Assembly (NCBI GenBank): GCA_028821395.1
Contig: JAPPGP010000206.1
Coordinates: 1-64,000, forward strand
DNA: 64,000 nucleotides
Source: Defluviicoccus sp.
GTDB lineage: Bacteria; Pseudomonadota; Alphaproteobacteria; MPNO01
Direction of reading: 5' to 3'
The position numbers and the translations under genes were made by a program. Position 1 is the stretch's first letter, and every line of letters starts with the position of its first letter. Shown here piece after piece: positions 27,905-41,818 of the stretch. Below the pieces are notes generated by a model. The model was given only the letters and a program-made list of their open reading frames with translations, was not told where the DNA came from and searched no databases.

Positions 27905-30733
27905 CTAGGCCGCGGCCAATGCCTCGTTGATCAGGGTCTTCTGTTCGCGGGCGTGCTGGGCGGCCAGCCCGGTCGCCGTCGAGGCGGCCTCGGGACGGCC
28001 GGCGTAGATGGGCCGGGTAGCCCGAACGTCGAGTGTCGCGAGAAGCTCCTCGATCCGCCGGTCCATGTAGGTCCAGCCGCCCATGTTGCGCGGCTCCTCC
28101 TGGCACCACACGACCTGCGCCGAAGGATAGCGCGAGAGCTCCGCCCCGAGCGAGATATTCGGGAAGGGGTAGAGCTGCTCGACCCTGACCAGGGCGATGT
28201 CGTCGATCTCCCGCTCTTCGCGGACCGCCAGGAGGTCGTAGAACACCTTGCCGCTGCACAGGACGACGCGGCGGATGTCCGCATCGGCCGCCGCCGCGCC
28301 GGGATCGGGGAGGACCCGGCGGAACGAGGACCCGGCGCACATGTCGTCGAGCCGCGAGACGCAAAGCTTGTGCCTAAGCAGCGACTTGGGCGTCATGACG
28401 ATCAGCGGCTTGCGGAACTTGCGATGGATCTGCCGCCTCAGCGCGTGGAAGTAGTTGGCCGGGGTGGTGATGTTGCAGACTTGCATGTTGTCGTCGCCGC
28501 AAAGCTGGAGATAGCGCTCCACGCGAGCCGAGGAATGCTCCGGACCCTGGCCCTCGTAGCCGTGCGGCAGGAGTATCACCACGCCGGACATGCGCAGCCA
28601 CTTGGTCTCGCCCGACGAGATGAACTGGTCGATGATGAACTGCGCCCCGTTGGCGAAATCGCCGAACTGGGCCTCCCACAGCACCAGCATGTTGGGGTCG
28701 GCGAGCGACATGCCGTATTCGAAGCCGAGCACCGAGGCCTCGGCCAGCGGGCTATCGCGCACCGCGAGCCTTTCCTGCCCGTCGCAGATATGGGCGAGCG
28801 GCGTATAGGCTTCCTGGGTCTCCTGGTCGATCAGCACCGCGTGGCGCTGGGAGAACGTCCCGCGGCGGCAGTCCTGGCCGCTGAGGCGCACGAAGCGCCC
28901 CTCGGCGAGGATGGTGCCGAAGGCGAGCGCCTCGGCGGTCGCCCAGTCGACGCCCTCGCCGGTCTCGAACATCGCTTTGCGGGCGTCGATGAAGCGCTGG
29001 AGCTTGGGATTGAGGTTGAAGCCCTTGGGAACCGCGCTCAGCGCGCGGCCCACCGCGTCGAGCGCTTCCCTTGTGACGGCGGTCTCGCCGCGCCGTTCCT
29101 CGAGCGACGGGGCGGTGGTGATCTCCGCCCATTCGCCCTCCAGCCAGTCCGCCTTGTTGGGCTTGTAGCTCTTGGCCGCTTCGAAGGCGTCCTCCAGCCG
29201 CTGCCGGCACTCCCGGGTGACGCCGTCGACGGCCTCGCGGGTCAACAGGCCTTCCTCGACCAGCCGGTCGCCATAGACCGATGCGACGGTCGGATGGTCG
29301 GCGATCGCCCTGTACATGACCGGTTGGGTGAAGGCGGGCTCGTCGGACTCGTTGTGCCCGAAACGGCGATAGGACCAGATGTCGAGCACCACATCCTTGC
29401 GGAACTTGTCGCGGAATTCGGTCGCGATGCGCGCGACATGGATCACCGCCTCCACATCGTCGCCGTTGACGTGAAAGATCGGCGCCTGCACGCATTTGGC
29501 GATTTCGGTCGGGTAGCGCGAGGCGCGCGTCGCCGCGGGGCTGGTGGTAAAGCCGATCTGGTTGTTGACCACGAGATGGATCGTCCCGCCGGTCCGGTAG
29601 CCCGCGATCTCCGACAGCCCGAAAGTCTCCGCGACCATGCCCTGGCCGGCGAACGCCGCGTCGCCGTGCATCAGGATGCCGATCACGCGGCGGCGCTCGC
29701 GGTCGCCGCGCTGGCGCTGCTTGGCCCGGACCTTGCCGACGACAACCGGATCGACGGCTTCGAGATGAGACGGGTTGGCGGCGAGCGAAAGATGCACCTT
29801 GATGCCGTCGAACTCGCGGTCGGCGGACGCTCCCAGATGATACTTCACGTCGCCCGAGCCGATCGATTCCGGCTGGTGCGACATGCCGCGGAATTCCGCG
29901 AAGACCGCCGCATAGGGCTTGAGCATGACATGGGCAAGGACGTTGAGCCGCCCGCGATGCGGCATGCCGAGCACGACCTCCTCGACGCCGAGCTGGGTGC
30001 CCCGCTTGAGGATCTGTTCCAGCGCCGGGATCAGCGACTCGCTGCCGTCGAGCCCGAAGCGCTTGGTGCCGGGATAGCGAACATGGAGGAACCGCTCGAA
30101 GGATTCGGCCTCCACCAGGCGTTCGTGAATGGTCTCCTTGCCGCGCTCGGTGAAATCGGTCCGGTTGTGGATCTCCTCGATGCGGTCCTGTATCCAGATC
30201 TTCTCCTCGGCCGAGGTGATGTGCATGTATTCCACGCCGACCGTGCCGCAATAGGTCCGGCGGAGACGATCGACGATCTGGCGCAGCGTGGCGCGTTCGA
30301 AGCCGAGCGTGTTGACATAGATCGGACGGTCGTAGTCCGCCTCGGTGAAGCCGTAGCTCTCCGGGTCGAGCTCGCTGTGCGGCGGATGCTTCTCGAGCCC
30401 GAGCGGGTCGAGGTCGCAGTAGAGATGACCGCGCACCCGGTGCGAGCGGATCAGGGTCAGCGCCTGCAGCGAGTCCCGCGTCGCCTGGCGCAGATCGACG
30501 CCATCGGCGGCGGGCGCGCCGACCGGAGCCGCGGGCGGTTCCGCGTCGGACGCCTGTTCGGTTGTATCGTCGAGCGCCCGCAGCACGCCCGGCGCCTCGT
30601 CGCGCAGGTCGGCGAAAAAGGCGGCCCAGTCGGGGGCGACCGATTCCGGGTCGGTGGCAAACCTGGCGTAGAGATCCTCGATGAAGGGGGCGTTCGCGCC
30701 CGCAAGGAAGCTGGTGTCCGCGGGTTTGGTCAT
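27905..30733 (-). CDS. sucA: 2-oxoglutarate dehydrogenase E1
   Basis: 942 aa, standard length. N-terminal segment [16 protein letters not shown], then the E1 domain with [40 protein letters not shown] (thiamin diphosphate/Mg), and [13 protein letters not shown] in the transketolase-like second half. Decarboxylates 2-oxoglutarate and succinylates E2. Located between sucD (70 bp upstream) and odhB (59 bp downstream) in one reverse-strand operon. Confidence 0.97.
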   Translation of the reverse strand: MTKPADTSFLAGANAPFIEDLYARFATDPESVAPDWAAFFADLRDEAPGVLRALDDTTEQASDAEPPAAPVGAPAADGVDLRQATRDSLQALTLIRSHRVRGHLYCDLDPLGLEKHPPHSELDPESYGFTEADYDRPIYVNTLGFERATLRQIVDRLRRTYCGTVGVEYMHITSAEEKIWIQDRIEEIHNRTDFTERGKETIHERLVEAESFERFLHVRYPGTKRFGLDGSESLIPALEQILKRGTQLGVEEVVLGMPHRGRLNVLAHVMLKPYAAVFAEFRGMSHQPESIGSGDVKYHLGASADREFDGIKVHLSLAANPSHLEAVDPVVVGKVRAKQRQRGDRERRRVIGILMHGDAAFAGQGMVAETFGLSEIAGYRTGGTIHLVVNNQIGFTTSPAATRASRYPTEIAKCVQAPIFHVNGDDVEAVIHVARIATEFRDKFRKDVVLDIWSYRRFGHNESDEPAFTQPVMYRAIADHPTVASVYGDRLVEEGLLTREAVDGVTRECRQRLEDAFEAAKSYKPNKADWLEGEWAEITTAPSLEERRGETAVTREALDAVGRALSAVPKGFNLNPKLQRFIDARKAMFETGEGVDWATAEALAFGTILAEGRFVRLSGQDCRRGTFSQRHAVLIDQETQEAYTPLAHICDGQERLAVRDSPLAEASVLGFEYGMSLADPNMLVLWEAQFGDFANGAQFIIDQFISSGETKWLRMSGVVILLPHGYEGQGPEHSSARVERYLQLCGDDNMQVCNITTPANYFHALRRQIHRKFRKPLIVMTPKSLLRHKLCVSRLDDMCAGSSFRRVLPDPGAAAADADIRRVVLCSGKVFYDLLAVREEREIDDIALVRVEQLYPFPNISLGAELSRYPSAQVVWCQEEPRNMGGWTYMDRRIEELLATLDVRATRPIYAGRPEAASTATGLAAQHAREQKTLINEALAAA

Positions 30734-30802
30734 GGGCTTTGGCTCAGCTCGTTGCTCCGTCTGCGCTACCGCAACGCGAGATCGCCGGTCTTGGGGCGCA
30801 AT

Positions 30803-31678
30803 TCAGCCCCGCATCGCCTCGGCCATGGTTTCGCCGATGGCGGCGGGAGAGGGGGCGACCCTTATGCCGGCGTCCCAAAAGGCTTCGATCTTGTCGCCCG
30901 CGGCGCCCTTGCCGCCCGAGATTATCGCGCCGGCATGCCCCATCCGGCGTCCGAGCGGGGCGGTCACGCCGGCGATGAAGCCGACGACCGGCTTGCCGGT
31001 CTTGGATTGCCTGATGAACGACGCCGCGTCCTCCTCGGCGCCGCCGCCGATCTCGCCGATCACGATGATGCCTTCGGTCTCCTCGTCCGCCAGAAAGGCT
31101 TCGAGGCAATCGACGAAGTCGGTGCCGTTCACCGGATCGCCGCCGATCCCGACGCAGGTTGTCTGGCCGAGCCCCGCCGCCGTGGTCTGCGCCACCGCCT
31201 CGTAGGTCAGGGTACCCGAGCGCGAGACGATGCCGATCCTGCCGCGCTGGTGGATGTGTCCCGGCATGATGCCGATCTTGCACTCGTCCGGCGTGATCAC
31301 GCCCGGGCAGTTGGGCCCGATCAGCCGCGATCCGGAACCCTCCAGCACGCGCTTGACCCGCACCATGTCGATCACCGGGATGCCCTCGGTGATGCAGACG
31401 ATCAGCGCAATTTCGGCCTCGACCGCCTCCAGGATCGCATCGGCCGCGAAGGGCGGCGGCACGTAGATCACCGAGGCGTCCGCGCCGGTCCGTTCGACCG
31501 CCTCGGCAACGGTGTCGAACACGTCGAGGTCGAGATGCCTTGTGCCGCCCTTGCCGGGCGTCACCCCGCCGACCATGCGGGTTCCGTATGCGATCGCCTG
31601 CTCGGAGTGAAACGTGCCCTGCGCGCCGGTAAAGCCCTGGCAGATGACCCGGGTCTCGGAGCCCACGAAGACGGCCAT
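30803..31678 (-). CDS. sucD: Succinyl-CoA synthetase alpha subunit
   Basis: 291 aa. CoA-binding Rossmann region [26 protein letters not shown], and the phosphorylated His in [14 protein letters not shown] near 243. Produces succinate with ATP or GTP formation. Its ATG overlaps the sucC stop by TGATG (31676-31680). Confidence 0.98.
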   Translation of the reverse strand: MAVFVGSETRVICQGFTGAQGTFHSEQAIAYGTRMVGGVTPGKGGTRHLDLDVFDTVAEAVERTGADASVIYVPPPFAADAILEAVEAEIALIVCITEGIPVIDMVRVKRVLEGSGSRLIGPNCPGVITPDECKIGIMPGHIHQRGRIGIVSRSGTLTYEAVAQTTAAGLGQTTCVGIGGDPVNGTDFVDCLEAFLADEETEGIIVIGEIGGGAEEDAASFIRQSKTGKPVVGFIAGVTAPLGRRMGHAGAIISGGKGAAGDKIEAFWDAGIRVAPSPAAIGETMAEAMRG

Positions 31679-32847
31679 CAGCCGGCCTCCCGCACGGCGT
31701 GGACCACGCGCTCGGCCGCTTCCGCGAGCGTATCCGCCGAAATGATCAACAGCCCCGAATCCGCCAGAAGCTTCTTGCCCAACTCCACATTGGTGCCGGC
31801 CAGCCGGACCACAAGGGGAACGTTGAGATTGATTTCGCGCGCCGCCGCGACCACGCCTTCGGCGATGACGTCGCAGCGCATGATTCCGCCGAAGATGTTG
31901 ACCAGGATCCCTTCGACATGGGGGTCGGAGAGGATCAGCTTGAACGCCGCGGTCACCCGCTCGCGCGAGGCGCCGCCGCCGACATCGAGGAAGTTCGCGG
32001 GCTCGCCGCCATGCAGCTTGATGATGTCCATCGTCGCCATGGCCAGCCCGGCGCCGTTGACCATGCAGCCGATATTGCCGTCGAGCTTGATGTAGTTGAG
32101 GTCGTGCTTGAGCGCCTCGCGCTCCATCGCGTCCTCTTCGTCCTCGTCGCGCAACTCGATCACGTCGGAATGCCGGAACAGCGCGTTGTCGTCGAACGCC
32201 ATCTTGGCGTCGAGCGCGACCACCTCTCCGGCGCCGGTCACCACCAGCGGGTTGATCTCGATGATCGATGCGTCGAGCCCGACAAAGGCCGCGTAGATGC
32301 CGGTGATGAACCCGACCGCGTCGTTCAGCTGCCCGTCGCCGAGCGCGAGGCCGAAGGCGATCCGGCGGGCATGGTGGGGCCGGATTCCGGTCGCGGGATC
32401 GATGTCGACGGTGATGATCTTCTCGGGGGCGTCGGCGGCGACCCGCTCGATCTCCACGCCGCCCTCGGTCGACGCCATGACGGTCACCCGGCCGGTCTCG
32501 CGGTCGACCAGCATGCCGAGATAGAGTTCGCGGGCGATGTCGCAGCCCTCCTCGATATAGACCCGCTTGACCCGGCGGCCTTCCGGCCCGGTCTGATGGG
32601 TGACGAGGTTCATGCCGATCATCGCCTGGGCGGCGTCGCGCACGTCGTCGACCGACCGGACCACCCTGACCCCGCCGCCCTTGCCGCGCCCGCCGGCGTG
32701 GATCTGCGCCTTGACCACCCAGACCGGCCCGCCGAGCGCGTTCGCCGCATCGACCGCCTCGGCTGCGGTATAGGCGACCCTGCCGCGCGGCACGGCAACG
32801 CCGTAGCGGGCGAGAAGCTGCTTTGCCTGGTATTCGTGGATGTTCAT
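31678..32847 (-). CDS. sucC: Succinyl-CoA synthetase beta subunit
   Basis: 389 aa. [17 protein letters not shown] start, ATP-grasp domain with [14 protein letters not shown], and [26 protein letters not shown]; flavodoxin-like C-terminal part with [15 protein letters not shown]. Pairs with sucD. Starts 19 bp after mdh. Confidence 0.98.
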   Translation of the reverse strand: MNIHEYQAKQLLARYGVAVPRGRVAYTAAEAVDAANALGGPVWVVKAQIHAGGRGKGGGVRVVRSVDDVRDAAQAMIGMNLVTHQTGPEGRRVKRVYIEEGCDIARELYLGMLVDRETGRVTVMASTEGGVEIERVAADAPEKIITVDIDPATGIRPHHARRIAFGLALGDGQLNDAVGFITGIYAAFVGLDASIIEINPLVVTGAGEVVALDAKMAFDDNALFRHSDVIELRDEDEEDAMEREALKHDLNYIKLDGNIGCMVNGAGLAMATMDIIKLHGGEPANFLDVGGGASRERVTAAFKLILSDPHVEGILVNIFGGIMRCDVIAEGVVAAAREINLNVPLVVRLAGTNVELGKKLLADSGLLIISADTLAEAAERVVHAVREAG

Positions 32848-32866
32848 TGCGACCCCGCGCCGCGGA

Positions 32867-35039
<2,173 letters not shown>

Positions 35040-35108
35040 CGCATTCCGTGTCGGTCGAGAGCGTCTCGGCGGCGGACGGCGGCACTCTCTTCCGGTCGCC
35101 GTCCGCGG

Positions 35109-37847
35109 TCAACCGGCGGGCGGCGCGAGAAAGGCTCGCGTGGCATCGACGGCCTCGGCAAGCCCGACGCGTTCGACGGCGACCTCGTCCGGGAAGGCGC
35201 CGGTCAGCCGCGACGGCATCCTCGGGTCGAGCAGGACGAACACGCCGCGGTCGTCGGCCTGGCGTACCAGCCGGCCGAAGGCCTGCTTGAGCCGGAGCCG
35301 GGCCAGCATGTCGTCGTAGCGGATGTCCGGGAACGCCTTGCGGCGTTCGCGATGGAGGATGGTGGGCCGCGGCCAGGGCAGGCGATCGAACACGATCAGC
35401 CGCAGCGACCGGCCCGGCACGTCGACGCCGTCCCGCATCGCGTCGGTGCCCAGCATGCAGGAATCGGTCTCGGCCCGGAATATGTCGACCAGGCTGGTGG
35501 TGTCGAGTCCGTCGACATGCTGGGCGAGCAGGGCCAGGCCGGCCTTCTCCATGTCGGCCGCGATGCGGTCGTGGACCGCGCGCAGCCGGGCGATCGCGGT
35601 GAACAGGCCGAGCGCGCCCCCGCCCGAGGCCTGCATCAACGCGCGGTAGGCGGCGGCGACCCGGTCGATGTCGCCCCTGCCGACATCGGTCACGACGAAC
35701 ACCCGCGCGAGCCGGGCATAGTCGAACGGCGAGGGTACGTCGACCCGGATGGCCGGCGCCGCCAGGTGCCGCGCGCCGGTCCGCATCTCGGCAACCCCCC
35801 AGTCCGCCTCCACGTCCCCGGTCGCGTCGCGCAGCGTGGCCGAAGTCACGACGACGCCGTGGCTCGGCGCCGCGACCAGCTGGGCGAAGGGCAGCAATGG
35901 GTCGAGCCAGTGGCGATGCATCGCGACGTCGACATCGCGCCCCTGGAGGCGGCTCACAGAGAACCAGTCGACGAAGGTCTCGGGCGGGCGGTCGTGCAAC
36001 GCGCGCAGCATGGCGCGCCAGGCTTCGAGCTGACCTTCGATCCTGATCCCGAGGCCGCGCGCGGCGGCGTCGAGGCGGTTGCGGGTCGGCGTGTCGAGCT
36101 CTTCGGCCCGTTCGTCGAGCAGGGCGTCGAGACGCTGCGAAACGCTGCGCGCCGGCGCGATCAGCTGGTCGAGCGCCGCCGCCAGGAGGTCCGCCGCCTC
36201 GATCAGCCCGGGGACCGGCGGCCCGGTCTCGGTCTCCAGGTCGTAGGGGATGCCGGTATCCCGGGCGCGGGCGTAGACCTGTCGGCGAACCGCGGCGAGG
36301 AAGGCCTCGGCGGCACCGCTCGGCGCATCCCGCGCGAGCCGCGCGTTCCAGCCGGTTGCGGGCAGGACCCGTGCCGCTTCGAGGGTCGCTTGGAGAGCCT
36401 CGCCCAGGGCGTCGTCGAGCATCGCCGCATCCTCGATGCGCCGGGCGAGGCCCCGCGCGCGCTCCTGGCGCCGGTCCTCGGCACCGCGCAGCCAGCGCCG
36501 GAGATCCGCCCCTTCCTGCCCGCTGAGGCGCGCGGCGAAGGCGCCGTCGGCGGCATCGAACACATGATGCCCCTCGTCGAAGATCACGCGGGTCGGCGCG
36601 AGGCGCTCGCCGGTCCCGCCGGCGGCCGCCAGCGTCATCACCAGGGCATGGTTGGCGATGACGATTTCGGCCCGCCTGGCGCGCCGGGCGGTGCGTTCGA
36701 TAAAGCATTTGTGGTAGTGGGCGCAGGCGGAATAGATGCACTCGCCCCGCCGATGCGCGAGGTCGAGGGTGCCGCGCCGTCCCAGCAGGTCGGCGAGCCA
36801 GGCCGGGAAGTCCCCGCCCGCCATGTCGCCGTCCCGGGTCGCCGCGGTCCAGCGGGCGACGAGGCCGAGGGCGGCGGCGCCGTCGGAGCCGGCGCCGCCG
36901 ATGCGCCCGAGCGCCTCCTCCAGGTTCAGCAGGCACAGATAGTTGTCGCGGCCCTTGCGGACCACCACCCGGCGGTGCTTGACGTCGGGGTCGGGGTGAA
37001 GGCGGTCGAGCTCGCCGTCGATCTGGCGCTGCAGGTTGCGGGTGAAGGTGCTGATCCACACCGGCCCGCCGTTCTTTTCCGCCCACAGGCTCGCCGGCGC
37101 GATATAGCCGAGCGTCTTGCCGACCCCGGTGCCGGCCTCGGCGATCACCGCGTTGGGGCAATCCTCGCGGTCGCGCGGCGCGAAGGCCCCGGTCAGCGCG
37201 GAGGTGTAGTCGGCCTGTCCCGACCGGTCCTCCGCGCCGGGGCCGAGCAGGCCGGCCAGCCGGCGCCTCGCCTCGGCCGGTTCGACGGCGGCGCTGCCGG
37301 GCGGCGGCGGGGGCGCGTGTTCGGCGATCTCGGGCAGGCGGTTCCACACGCGGAGCGCCCTTGAGTCCGCCGGAGAGTCATCGGCGCCGCCGAGCCGGTC
37401 GAGAACGGCCGGGCCCCATGGCCAGCCGGAAGCTGTCATGAACGACGCGATGGCGGCGCCGTCCCGGTCGCCCGCTTCATCGAGCTCTTCGAGCAGCGCC
37501 TCGGCCGCGCGGGCGAGCGTGAGCGCCTCCTCCCGCAGCCCTCGGGGGCGCGGCAGGCCGAGCGCGTCGGCGAGCCCGCCGGGGGTCGGCAGGCAGCGGA
37601 CAGCCGGGTGGACGAAGGCGAACAGCTCGAGCAGGTCGCAGGCCCTGAACGGCCGTGCGCCGAGCCGCTGTGCGACCGATTTCCGGTGGCACAGGATGGG
37701 AACCATTCCCGCGCCCAGCGCGCCGACCGCGTCGCGATGCGTCAGCGTCCGCGCCTCGCCCGCGGAATCGAGGATCAAGGATTCCCGGATATTGGCGACC
37801 AGCACCGGATGGTCGGCGGAATCGCCAAAGAGGTCGGCCGATGCCAT
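35109..37847 (-). CDS. DinG/XPD-family ATP-dependent DNA helicase
   Basis: 912 aa. An N-terminal extension of about 215 residues precedes Walker [11 protein letters not shown] (236-245). A Cys set ([23 protein letters not shown]) fits the 4Fe-4S domain of XPD-like helicases. DEGHH is the Walker B box; [22 protein letters not shown] is motif VI. 5'-3' unwinding of damaged or structured DNA is the family role. The N-terminal region is not the DnaQ-like exonuclease of Gram-positive DinG as far as visible. Divergent from lysS by 65 bp, with a TATACT-like box in between. Confidence 0.9.
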   Translation of the reverse strand: MASADLFGDSADHPVLVANIRESLILDSAGEARTLTHRDAVGALGAGMVPILCHRKSVAQRLGARPFRACDLLELFAFVHPAVRCLPTPGGLADALGLPRPRGLREEALTLARAAEALLEELDEAGDRDGAAIASFMTASGWPWGPAVLDRLGGADDSPADSRALRVWNRLPEIAEHAPPPPPGSAAVEPAEARRRLAGLLGPGAEDRSGQADYTSALTGAFAPRDREDCPNAVIAEAGTGVGKTLGYIAPASLWAEKNGGPVWISTFTRNLQRQIDGELDRLHPDPDVKHRRVVVRKGRDNYLCLLNLEEALGRIGGAGSDGAAALGLVARWTAATRDGDMAGGDFPAWLADLLGRRGTLDLAHRRGECIYSACAHYHKCFIERTARRARRAEIVIANHALVMTLAAAGGTGERLAPTRVIFDEGHHVFDAADGAFAARLSGQEGADLRRWLRGAEDRRQERARGLARRIEDAAMLDDALGEALQATLEAARVLPATGWNARLARDAPSGAAEAFLAAVRRQVYARARDTGIPYDLETETGPPVPGLIEAADLLAAALDQLIAPARSVSQRLDALLDERAEELDTPTRNRLDAAARGLGIRIEGQLEAWRAMLRALHDRPPETFVDWFSVSRLQGRDVDVAMHRHWLDPLLPFAQLVAAPSHGVVVTSATLRDATGDVEADWGVAEMRTGARHLAAPAIRVDVPSPFDYARLARVFVVTDVGRGDIDRVAAAYRALMQASGGGALGLFTAIARLRAVHDRIAADMEKAGLALLAQHVDGLDTTSLVDIFRAETDSCMLGTDAMRDGVDVPGRSLRLIVFDRLPWPRPTILHRERRKAFPDIRYDDMLARLRLKQAFGRLVRQADDRGVFVLLDPRMPSRLTGAFPDEVAVERVGLAEAVDATRAFLAPPAG

Positions 37848-37912
37848 ATCCCGACTATACTACAGCGCCGCCGAACGACGCCGGACGGCCCAACACCCGA
37901 GCAGTGCGTGCG

Positions 37913-39496
37913 ATGAGCGGAAAGACACCAGCCGACGAGCCGCGATCCTGGCCCTTCGAGGAGGCGCGCAAGGTCCTGAAACGGACCGGCGGCGCGGTCC
38001 CGGAGACGGGTCACGTCCTGTTTGCCACCGGCTACGGTCCGTCCGGGCTGCCCCATATCGGGACGTTCGGGGAGGTCGTCCGCACCCAGATGGTGCGCCG
38101 GGCGCTTGCCGAGCTGTCGGACCTGCCGAGCCGGCTGTTCGCCTTTTCCGACGACATGGACGGGCTGCGCAAGGTTCCTGACAACATCCCGAACGCCGAC
38201 ATGGTGGCGCGGCATCTGGGCCAGCCGCTCACCGCCATCCCGGACCCGTTCGGCACCCATGAGAGCTTCGGCCACCACAACAACGCCCGGCTGCGGAGCT
38301 TCCTGGACCGTTTCGGCTTCGATTACGCGTTCAAGAGCGCGACCGAATGCTACAGGTCGGGCGTCTTCGACTCGACGCTGCTCGCGATCCTTGCCGACTA
38401 CGAGCGTATCACCAACGTGATCCTGCCGACGCTCGGGCCCGAACGGCGCGCGACCTACAGCCCGTTCCTGCCGATCTGCCCCGATACCGGTCGGGTGCTG
38501 CAGGCGCCGGTCGTCGCCTGCGACGTCGATGCCGGCACCATCGCCTACCGGGCGGTCGACGGGCGCAGCGTCGAGGTCCCGGTGACGGGGGGGCACTGCA
38601 AGCTGCAATGGAAGGCGGACTGGGCGATGCGCTGGGTCGCGCTCGGCGTCGATTACGAGATGTCGGGCAAGGACCTGATCGACTCGGTCCGGCTGTCCGG
38701 GCAGATCTGCCGGCTGCTCGGCGCGCGCCCGCCCGAAGGCTTCACCTACGAGCTCTTTCTCGACGAGGCGGGGGAGAAGATATCGAAGTCGCGCGGCAAC
38801 GGGCTGTCGGTCGAGGAATGGCTGACCTATGCACCGACCGAGAGCCTGGCGCTGTTCATGTACAACTCGCCGCGCAAGGCGAAGCGGCTCTATTTCGACG
38901 TCATCCCGCGCCAGGTCGACGACTATCTGGGCTGGCTGGAGAAATTCGCCGCCCAGAACGGGGCCGAAAGGCGGGACAACCCGGCCTGGCACATCCACGC
39001 TGGCGACCCGCCCGAAGCGGAGGGGCATGTCGGGTTCGGGTTGCTGCTCAACCTCGCCTCGGCCTGCAACGCCGAGGACTCGGCGATGCTATGGGGCTTC
39101 ATCACCCGCTACGCGCCGACGGCCACGCCGGCGAGCGCACCGATCCTCGACCGCCTGGTCGGGCATGCGCTTGCCTATTACCGGGACTTCGTCAAGCCGG
39201 CCAAGCGCTACCGCCCGGCAACCGACGAGGAGCGCGCGGCGATCGCCGAGCTCGCCGACGCGCTGGAAGCGCTGCCGCCGGGCGCCGACGCCGAGACCGT
39301 CCAGAACGAGGTCTACGCCGTCGGCAAGCGGCACGACTTCGCGAGCCTGCGCGACTGGTTCCGCGCGCTCTACGAAGTCCTGCTGGGCCAGAGCCAGGGC
39401 CCCCGCTTCGGCTCGTTCGTCGCGCTCTACGGGATCGCCGAGACGGTCGCCCTGATGCGCCGGGCGCAGACCGGCGAACCCATCGCGGCGGAATAG
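37913..39496 (+). CDS. lysS: Lysyl-tRNA synthetase, class I
   Basis: 527 aa from ATG 37913, the normal length of archaeal-type class I LysRS; the frame is open upstream as a shadow of the helicase. HIGH-like PHIGTFGEV (47-55), [14 protein letters not shown], and KMSKS-like EKISKSRGN. Many alphaproteobacteria use class I LysRS instead of class II, so this supports the taxonomic call. No class II enzyme is in the window. Stops 3 bp before the convergent aminotransferase gene. Confidence 0.97.
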   Translation: MSGKTPADEPRSWPFEEARKVLKRTGGAVPETGHVLFATGYGPSGLPHIGTFGEVVRTQMVRRALAELSDLPSRLFAFSDDMDGLRKVPDNIPNADMVARHLGQPLTAIPDPFGTHESFGHHNNARLRSFLDRFGFDYAFKSATECYRSGVFDSTLLAILADYERITNVILPTLGPERRATYSPFLPICPDTGRVLQAPVVACDVDAGTIAYRAVDGRSVEVPVTGGHCKLQWKADWAMRWVALGVDYEMSGKDLIDSVRLSGQICRLLGARPPEGFTYELFLDEAGEKISKSRGNGLSVEEWLTYAPTESLALFMYNSPRKAKRLYFDVIPRQVDDYLGWLEKFAAQNGAERRDNPAWHIHAGDPPEAEGHVGFGLLLNLASACNAEDSAMLWGFITRYAPTATPASAPILDRLVGHALAYYRDFVKPAKRYRPATDEERAAIAELADALEALPPGADAETVQNEVYAVGKRHDFASLRDWFRALYEVLLGQSQGPRFGSFVALYGIAETVALMRRAQTGEPIAAE

Positions 39497-39499
39497 TCG

Positions 39500-40360
39500 T
39501 CAGGCGGCGCGGCGGCGGCCCTCGCGCTCGGCGAACTCGAGATAGAGGTCGCGCGCGAGCCGGGCGAGCCGGCCCTCCTCGTAGCTCTGCTGCTCGACCC
39601 GGGAGATCGGCAGGACCTTGGAATAGTTCCCGGTGAGAAAGACCTCGTCGGCGGCAAGCACGTCGTCGACGGACAGCGTCGTCTCTTCGACACGTACGCC
39701 CGCGCCGCGCAACAGACCGATCACCCGCGCGCGCGTGATGCCGGCGAGGAAACAGCCGTTCGCGGCCGGCGTCTTCACCACCCCATCCTTGGCCATGAAC
39801 AGGTTGTTGGTGGCGAACTCCGCGACATTGCCGTCGGGGTCGAGCACCATCGCCGTGTCGCAGCCCTTCTCCCGCGCGGCCTGCATGCAGCGGACCACGT
39901 TGGGGTAGAGGCATGACGCCTTGGCGTGGGTCGGCGCCATCTCCGGCGACGGACGCCGGAACGGCACCAGGCAGGCGGTCAGCCCGCGCCATTCGGGAAG
40001 CGGGGATTCGAAGATCGTGAGCAGGAACCGCGCCGCGCCGTAGTCCGGCACCACGAACCCGTCGGTGAAATAGAACATCGGGCGGATATAGAGCTCGGCT
40101 TGCGCGTCGAAGCGTTCGATCCCGTCCCAGCACAGGGCTTCGATCGCCGGACCGTCCATCGCGGGCGCGATTCCCACCGACTCGGCCGAGCGGATTATGC
40201 GCGCGCAATGCAGGTCGAGATCCGGCGCGAGCCCGGCGAACGCCCGCGCGCCGTCGAACACGCTGGAGGCCATCCACCAGCTGTGATCCATCGGGCCGAG
40301 AATGGGCGGGTTGCCCTCGTGCCAGATGCCTTCGTGAAAGGTGAGAGACTTCCCGGTCAT
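39500..40360 (-). CDS. Branched-chain-type aminotransferase (PLP fold type IV)
   Basis: 286 aa. Lys that binds PLP is in THAKASCLYPN (about 146), with VAEFATNNLFM and GITRARVIGLL of the class IV fold, and the late TGNYSKVLPISRVE segment. Could be IlvE-like (valine, leucine, isoleucine) or a D-amino-acid/ADC-lyase relative; the N-terminus favours IlvE-like. It overlaps sufE by ATGA (40357-40360). Confidence 0.88.
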   Translation of the reverse strand: MTGKSLTFHEGIWHEGNPPILGPMDHSWWMASSVFDGARAFAGLAPDLDLHCARIIRSAESVGIAPAMDGPAIEALCWDGIERFDAQAELYIRPMFYFTDGFVVPDYGAARFLLTIFESPLPEWRGLTACLVPFRRPSPEMAPTHAKASCLYPNVVRCMQAAREKGCDTAMVLDPDGNVAEFATNNLFMAKDGVVKTPAANGCFLAGITRARVIGLLRGAGVRVEETTLSVDDVLAADEVFLTGNYSKVLPISRVEQQSYEEGRLARLARDLYLEFAEREGRRRAA

Positions 40361-40809
40361 GCTTTCCCTTGATCGTTGCCGCCGGCCGAGGCGAGCTCGT
40401 GGATGCGCCGGACCATGGCGTGCAACCCGTTGGCCCGGCTGCCGCTCAGATGCGAGCCGAGCTCGAGCGCCTCGAAGAACGTCGGCGGGGTGGCGAGAAT
40501 TTCCTCCGGCGTCCGGCCGGAATAGATGCGCAGCAAGAGGGCGATCAGCCCGCGCACGATGATCGCGTCGCTGTCGGCCCGGAAGCGGAGCTTCGCCCCG
40601 TCGCGGTCGGCGTAGAACCAGACCCGCGACTGGCAGCCGGGGACCAGCCGGGCGTCGACCTTCTCAGCCTCCGCGAGCCCGTCGAGCCGCTTGCCGAGGT
40701 CGACGATGTATTCGTAGCGCTGCACCCAGTCGCCGAGAAAGGCGAACTCCTCGACGACGTTGCGCTTGGCATCGTCGATGCTCTCGATCCGCTCGATGGC
40801 GCCAGACAC
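40357..40809 (-). CDS. sufE: SufE-type cysteine desulfuration protein
   Basis: 150 aa from GTG 40809 (VSGAIERIESIDDAKRN), chosen because family similarity begins there; ATG 40866 would add a non-conserved 19-residue leader. Active Cys in LVPGCQSRVW accepts sulfur from SufS for Fe-S cluster assembly. Other conserved parts: FLGDWVQRYEYIVDLGKRL and LGSHLSGSRANGL. No other suf genes are in the window. Confidence 0.93.
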   Translation of the reverse strand: MSGAIERIESIDDAKRNVVEEFAFLGDWVQRYEYIVDLGKRLDGLAEAEKVDARLVPGCQSRVWFYADRDGAKLRFRADSDAIIVRGLIALLLRIYSGRTPEEILATPPTFFEALELGSHLSGSRANGLHAMVRRIHELASAGGNDQGKA

Positions 40810-40927
40810 GTCGTTCGTTCCCGCTCGCGTGGCATCCGATATAGAGCACGCCCCGGGACCCGGCAATCGTGACGGGGCGGCTCGCGCTGCGCTTTCCTTT
40901 TGCCCGCCGACGTGGCATCCAGAGGGA

Positions 40928-41782
40928 ATGACCCGACAACCCGTCGCGCTGACCGGCGTCGAGCCGCTCGCGGACGCCTATGACGGCTTCATCGTCGACG
41001 TCTGGGGCGTCCTGCATGACGGGCTCAGGCTGTATCCCGGCGTGGCCGAGACGCTGGACCGGCTGGCGGAACGCGGCAAGGCGGTGGTGTTTCTCACCAA
41101 CGCGCCGCGGCGCTCGCGGGACGTGGCGCGCGTGCTGGCGCGGCTGGAGCTGCCCGAACTCCACCGGCGCAACATCCTGTCCTCGGGCGAGTCGGTGCAT
41201 GCCGCACTCGCCGACCGCGCCGACCCGTTCCACGCCGGGCTCGGCCGGCGCTGCCTGATCCTCGGCGACACGGTCGGGAACGACATTCTGGCGGGGCTCG
41301 ATTTCGCGCGCGCAGAGACGTTCGAGGACGCGGACTTCATCGTCAATATCGGCCCCTGGCGCGCCGATGCGGCGATTTACGACTACGAGGAAGACCTGGC
41401 CCGGGCGGCCGGGCTGGGTCTACCCATGATCTGCGCCAACCCCGATCTCAGCGTCATGCAGGGCGGCCGCGAGATGCTCTGCGCTGGCGCGCTCGCGGCG
41501 CATTACGAGGCGCTGGGGGGAAGCGTCGCCTATCACGGCAAGCCGCACCCGGCGATCTACGACACCTGTCTCACCCGGCTCGGCGAGCCGGCGCGCGACC
41601 GGGTGGTGGCGATCGGCGATTCGCTCGGCACCGACATCAAGGGCGCCGCCGCGTCGGGGATCGCATCGGCGCTTGCCCTCGGCGGGCTCCATGCCGGGGA
41701 AGCCGCGTGCGACGCCCTTGCGGAGCTCTACGAGGAGCATGGGGCCATGCCGACCTACACTTTGCCGGGCTTCGCCTGGTAG
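40928..41782 (+). CDS. HAD-IIA family phosphatase (NagD/TIGR01459-like)
   Basis: 284 aa from ATG 40928 with a GAGGG ribosome site just upstream. HAD motif I FIVDVWGVLHDG (about 19-30), motif II FLTNAPRRSRDV, Lys in AYHGKPHPAIYD, motif IV GDSLGTDIKGA. A C2 cap typical of HAD-IIA is between II and III. Substrate unknown, perhaps a sugar phosphate. Divergent from sufE. Confidence 0.9.
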   Translation: MTRQPVALTGVEPLADAYDGFIVDVWGVLHDGLRLYPGVAETLDRLAERGKAVVFLTNAPRRSRDVARVLARLELPELHRRNILSSGESVHAALADRADPFHAGLGRRCLILGDTVGNDILAGLDFARAETFEDADFIVNIGPWRADAAIYDYEEDLARAAGLGLPMICANPDLSVMQGGREMLCAGALAAHYEALGGSVAYHGKPHPAIYDTCLTRLGEPARDRVVAIGDSLGTDIKGAAASGIASALALGGLHAGEAACDALAELYEEHGAMPTYTLPGFAW

Positions 41783-41818
41783 ACCGGTCGTCCACCGGCC
41801 TTTTTCGGCGGGGACCCC

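Noticed and set aside
27902-32095. 1,397-codon open frame on the + strand
   Set aside because: It is antisense to odhA, sucD and sucC with codon-position GC bias only; the protein has no family pattern.
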